Below, in pieces: positions 61,930-64,000 of a DNA stretch of 64,000 nucleotides. Position 1 is the stretch's first letter. The number at the start of each line of letters is the position of its first letter. The translations under genes were made by a program, and so were the position numbers. The stretch spans positions 28,396,001-28,460,000 of the forward strand of contig JBITNC010000002.1 in NCBI GenBank assembly GCA_050084985.1, in the 5' to 3' direction. The notes under the pieces were generated by a model that had not been told where the DNA came from, made no database searches, and was given only the letters and a program-made list of their open reading frames with translations. Origin of the DNA: Nageia nagi. Lineage: Eukaryota; Pinophyta.

Positions 61930-64000
61930 AAAGAAGGTGGAATCCCTTGTTATTTGGGTTTGAAAATTGGAAGATTGCAATAACAATCAAATGAGTTAGT
62001 ACTCCTGTCATGTAATTAGATCCCCACGCCTCTATACCATAAAGCACCATCGAGGTAACTAGAGTGTGGAAGAGCTGCAATTTGGACTGGATGTCTTGAA
62101 AGTGAAGCTGAACACATTGTCTCTCCATAGTGTTGACCACCGCATATCCTCGATTGACTCGAGTGGAGCTCACCCTCCTCGTAGAGAACCTAGGGCCTAA
62201 GAAGAGCACACCCAGGTATGTGTAAGAGGTGGTGGACTCTATAGTACCATCTTTGAAGATGATCTGGGTTTGGTGAAATGTTGCCTTTGAGATGTTAAAA
62301 GCCAAAACCTTAGTCTTGCTAAGGTTCACTGTAAGCTCTTGCTGAGCACTAAAAGAATCTAGAACATGGACCAAGTCCTGAAGACCCTCAGCTAAGTGGG
62401 AGAAGAGCACAATGTCATCCACAAAGAGGAGGATAGGTACTCGACTACCATGAAGGAGACAATCCAAACCAAGATCCATACTCTCTAGGATGGAAGCCTC
62501 TAACTCATTTATGTAGAGCCCAAACAAAGTCAGGGAAAGGAGGCATCCCTGCTTCACCCCAATCATGTTGAGGACACTATCTAAGAGTCCATCAGAAGTG
62601 CAAATGCGAACTGAAAGGGTCTCGTACAATGTTATTATGGCTGTGAGATCAATCTCCAAAACTCCTAGTCATCTGAGTCGATCCATAAGTTTGTGCCGAG
62701 GGACGATGTCAAAAACTTTTCTGAAGTCCATAGAACAACAAAAGATGAGGGACTTTCGGAATCTGGCCTCTTCTATGATTTCTCAAAGGGTAAAAGTATG
62801 ATCTATGGTGCGATGATCTCATCGGAAACTTGTCTGCCCTCCTGCTTTAAACCCTTTATAAGCCAATTGAGAAAAGTAACCCTCAAGGACAGTAGCATAA
62901 AGCTTGGCCAAGGTGTGACCAATCATGATGGTACGGTAGTTGCTCGGCTCTCAAGGTTACCGGATTTGAAAATAGGATGGATGATGTTTGTGGTCCAAGA
63001 GGCATGGAAACCAGAGTAGATGACATTATTGAAGAGCGTGGAAAGAAAGGACGAGAGGGTGAATTTGGCATGCTTAAGGAGTTTAGCCTGGAGGTTCTTG
63101 ATGTTGGGAGCTTTGCATAAACTAAGCTTTTTGATGGCATTATGGATGAGGGGGGGGGGGGGGGTGGGGGGGGAAGAAATATGAAGTAGGGGCATGAAGG
63201 AAGTAGGTGGGTGCTTTTTGGTGGGGGGCAATGTAAAGTTGGGAGGCGTACTTCGTCCAAGCATGGAGGGAGATGGAGCTTCGGATGTGCTTTTTAGGAG
63301 GGAAGGGGGGAGGGCAAGGAATATGGGTTAAGGGAGAGAATGACAAGTTAGCATGGTCGACCAGAGGAAGGCAAGGGGCCACACGTAAAGAATGAAGATG
63401 TGTATTGAGGGAGGAGCTAGAGAGGATGTAGTCTACTATGCTAAAGCCTCCTGCGTGGGGGAAACAGGTATGGTGACGAAACTAAGAAAACCAAGCAATT
63501 CCATTGAGGATCAAGAGGTCATGCGTCTCACCAAGTTCGAGTAGGAACCTACTATAACCTGAGGGGGGGGCGAATCTGCAAAGTCAATGCTACTATCATA
63601 GTAATTGTGTCTAAACACTCCCTGTCCTACCATTAAAGTAACCTAACAACAAGATCTCTCCTTGAATGGAGTACCTAGTGATCTCTGGATACAAGTCAAG
63701 GTAAGGGGACTCGCTTCATGAATGGCATAGATCGAAGACGCCAACAAGTAGCATCCAGTGATGAAGATCTCTTACGAGGTGGAGCCCTCGCAAGTGATAT
63801 CCAAATGTAGTAAGTGAGGGTGTCAGTACCCTCAACTCATATCCTAGAAAGTAAGTGATCTCTGATCAGAAAGGCCACTCCTTCTGAACCCCGACTCCTT
63901 ATGCCTATGCTGTAAAAGGATCTATAAGTATAAATCAAAGTGTACCCTGAAAAGAGGGGGAGCCCCTTAACCAAACTCTCATGCGTCTGTGAAAAAAATG
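61930..64000 (-). mobile_element. LINE (non-LTR retrotransposon) ORF2: endonuclease and RT, truncated by window and at its 3' end
   Basis: Minus strand from 64000 down. Endonuclease pieces are GEILLLGYFNGRTGS (63590-63690), GGFSIVDYILSSSSLNTHLH and LPLVDHANLSFSPL (63330-63470). A Pro-rich stretch coded by a G-run lies at 63150-63175. RT: IKKLSLCKAPNIKNLQAKLL, IIHPIFKSGNLESRATT, MDFRKVFDIVPRHKLMDRLR, VKQGCLLSLTLFGLYINELE, LLFVDDIVLFS and VLAFNISKATFHQ, then TYLGVLFLGPRFS and VLYGIEAWGSNYM. FVDD is the catalytic box. A TGA after DRLR and a few frameshifts are present. Recognisable sequence ends about 100 bp from the permease exon acceptor. Confidence 0.88.

Noticed and set aside
63140-63382. 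Proline-rich proteins in several frames
   Set aside because: They are caused by a G-run in the LINE (63150-63175) and shadow the true LINE frame.

Overview
The window reads as nuclear DNA of a land plant with a large, retrotransposon-swollen genome. Evidence: plant-type Ty1/copia and Ty3/gypsy polyproteins, a plant-style BED/DUF659 hAT transposase, tRNA-iMet primer sites (TGGTATCAGAGC) and GT-AG introns. Very long introns suggest a gymnosperm (or a fern), but that is inference; nothing here fixes the taxon.

Only one host gene is visible, on the minus strand: the C-terminal half of a nucleobase transporter of the NAT family. It resembles fungal UapA/UapC purine permeases more than the usual plant NAT branch. 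Three exons are seen (61708-61889, 5529-5992, 5263-5378). The junction between the first two joins in phase and in homology across an intron of about 55.7 kb. Exon 5529-5992 has a 2-nt excess in a homopolymer that breaks the frame (mutation or sequencing error). The gene's 5' end lies beyond position 64000.

Almost everything else is mobile DNA inside that intron, and much of the nesting can be resolved from target-site duplications (TSDs) and rejoined reading frames. (i) A broken copia element (8591-13685) carries a 2.2 kb LTR-like insert. (ii) Gypsy element A (14488-32372) has gag and protease but no visible pol. It holds a copia element (16645 to about 21450), several LTRs, and a solo LTR (22853-30124) that itself contains a 6.1 kb hAT element (22911-28997) with a 1.2 kb palindrome-rich satellite. 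(iii) A deleted hAT relative (32854-35355) is split by a solo LTR. (iv) Gypsy element B (36048-59907) has gag and pol with a chromodomain-like tail but no protease. It contains gag-protease-only element C (52527-57872), solo LTR M5 (50517-51746) and solo LTR P4 (38760-50488). P4 contains gag-protease-only element D (38987-49351), whose 5' LTR contains solo LTR M4 (39765-44690), which contains a small copia-like element E (40615-44363) coding for an unusual acidic, Cys-rich protein. That is five layers of insertion inside the intron. A LINE (about 61930-64000) lies in the next intron upstream.

The gypsy LTRs share a conserved block (GTGAGCCCC...GTGGGACGT...CTCC) and a 30-bp periodic motif (CCCCACGTTGG), although some elements carry only gag-protease and another only gag-pol. 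This fits a community of partly defective elements mobilised by shared machinery. That interpretation is inference; the coding content and repeat structure are read directly. No CRISPR array, rRNA or tRNA gene was seen.
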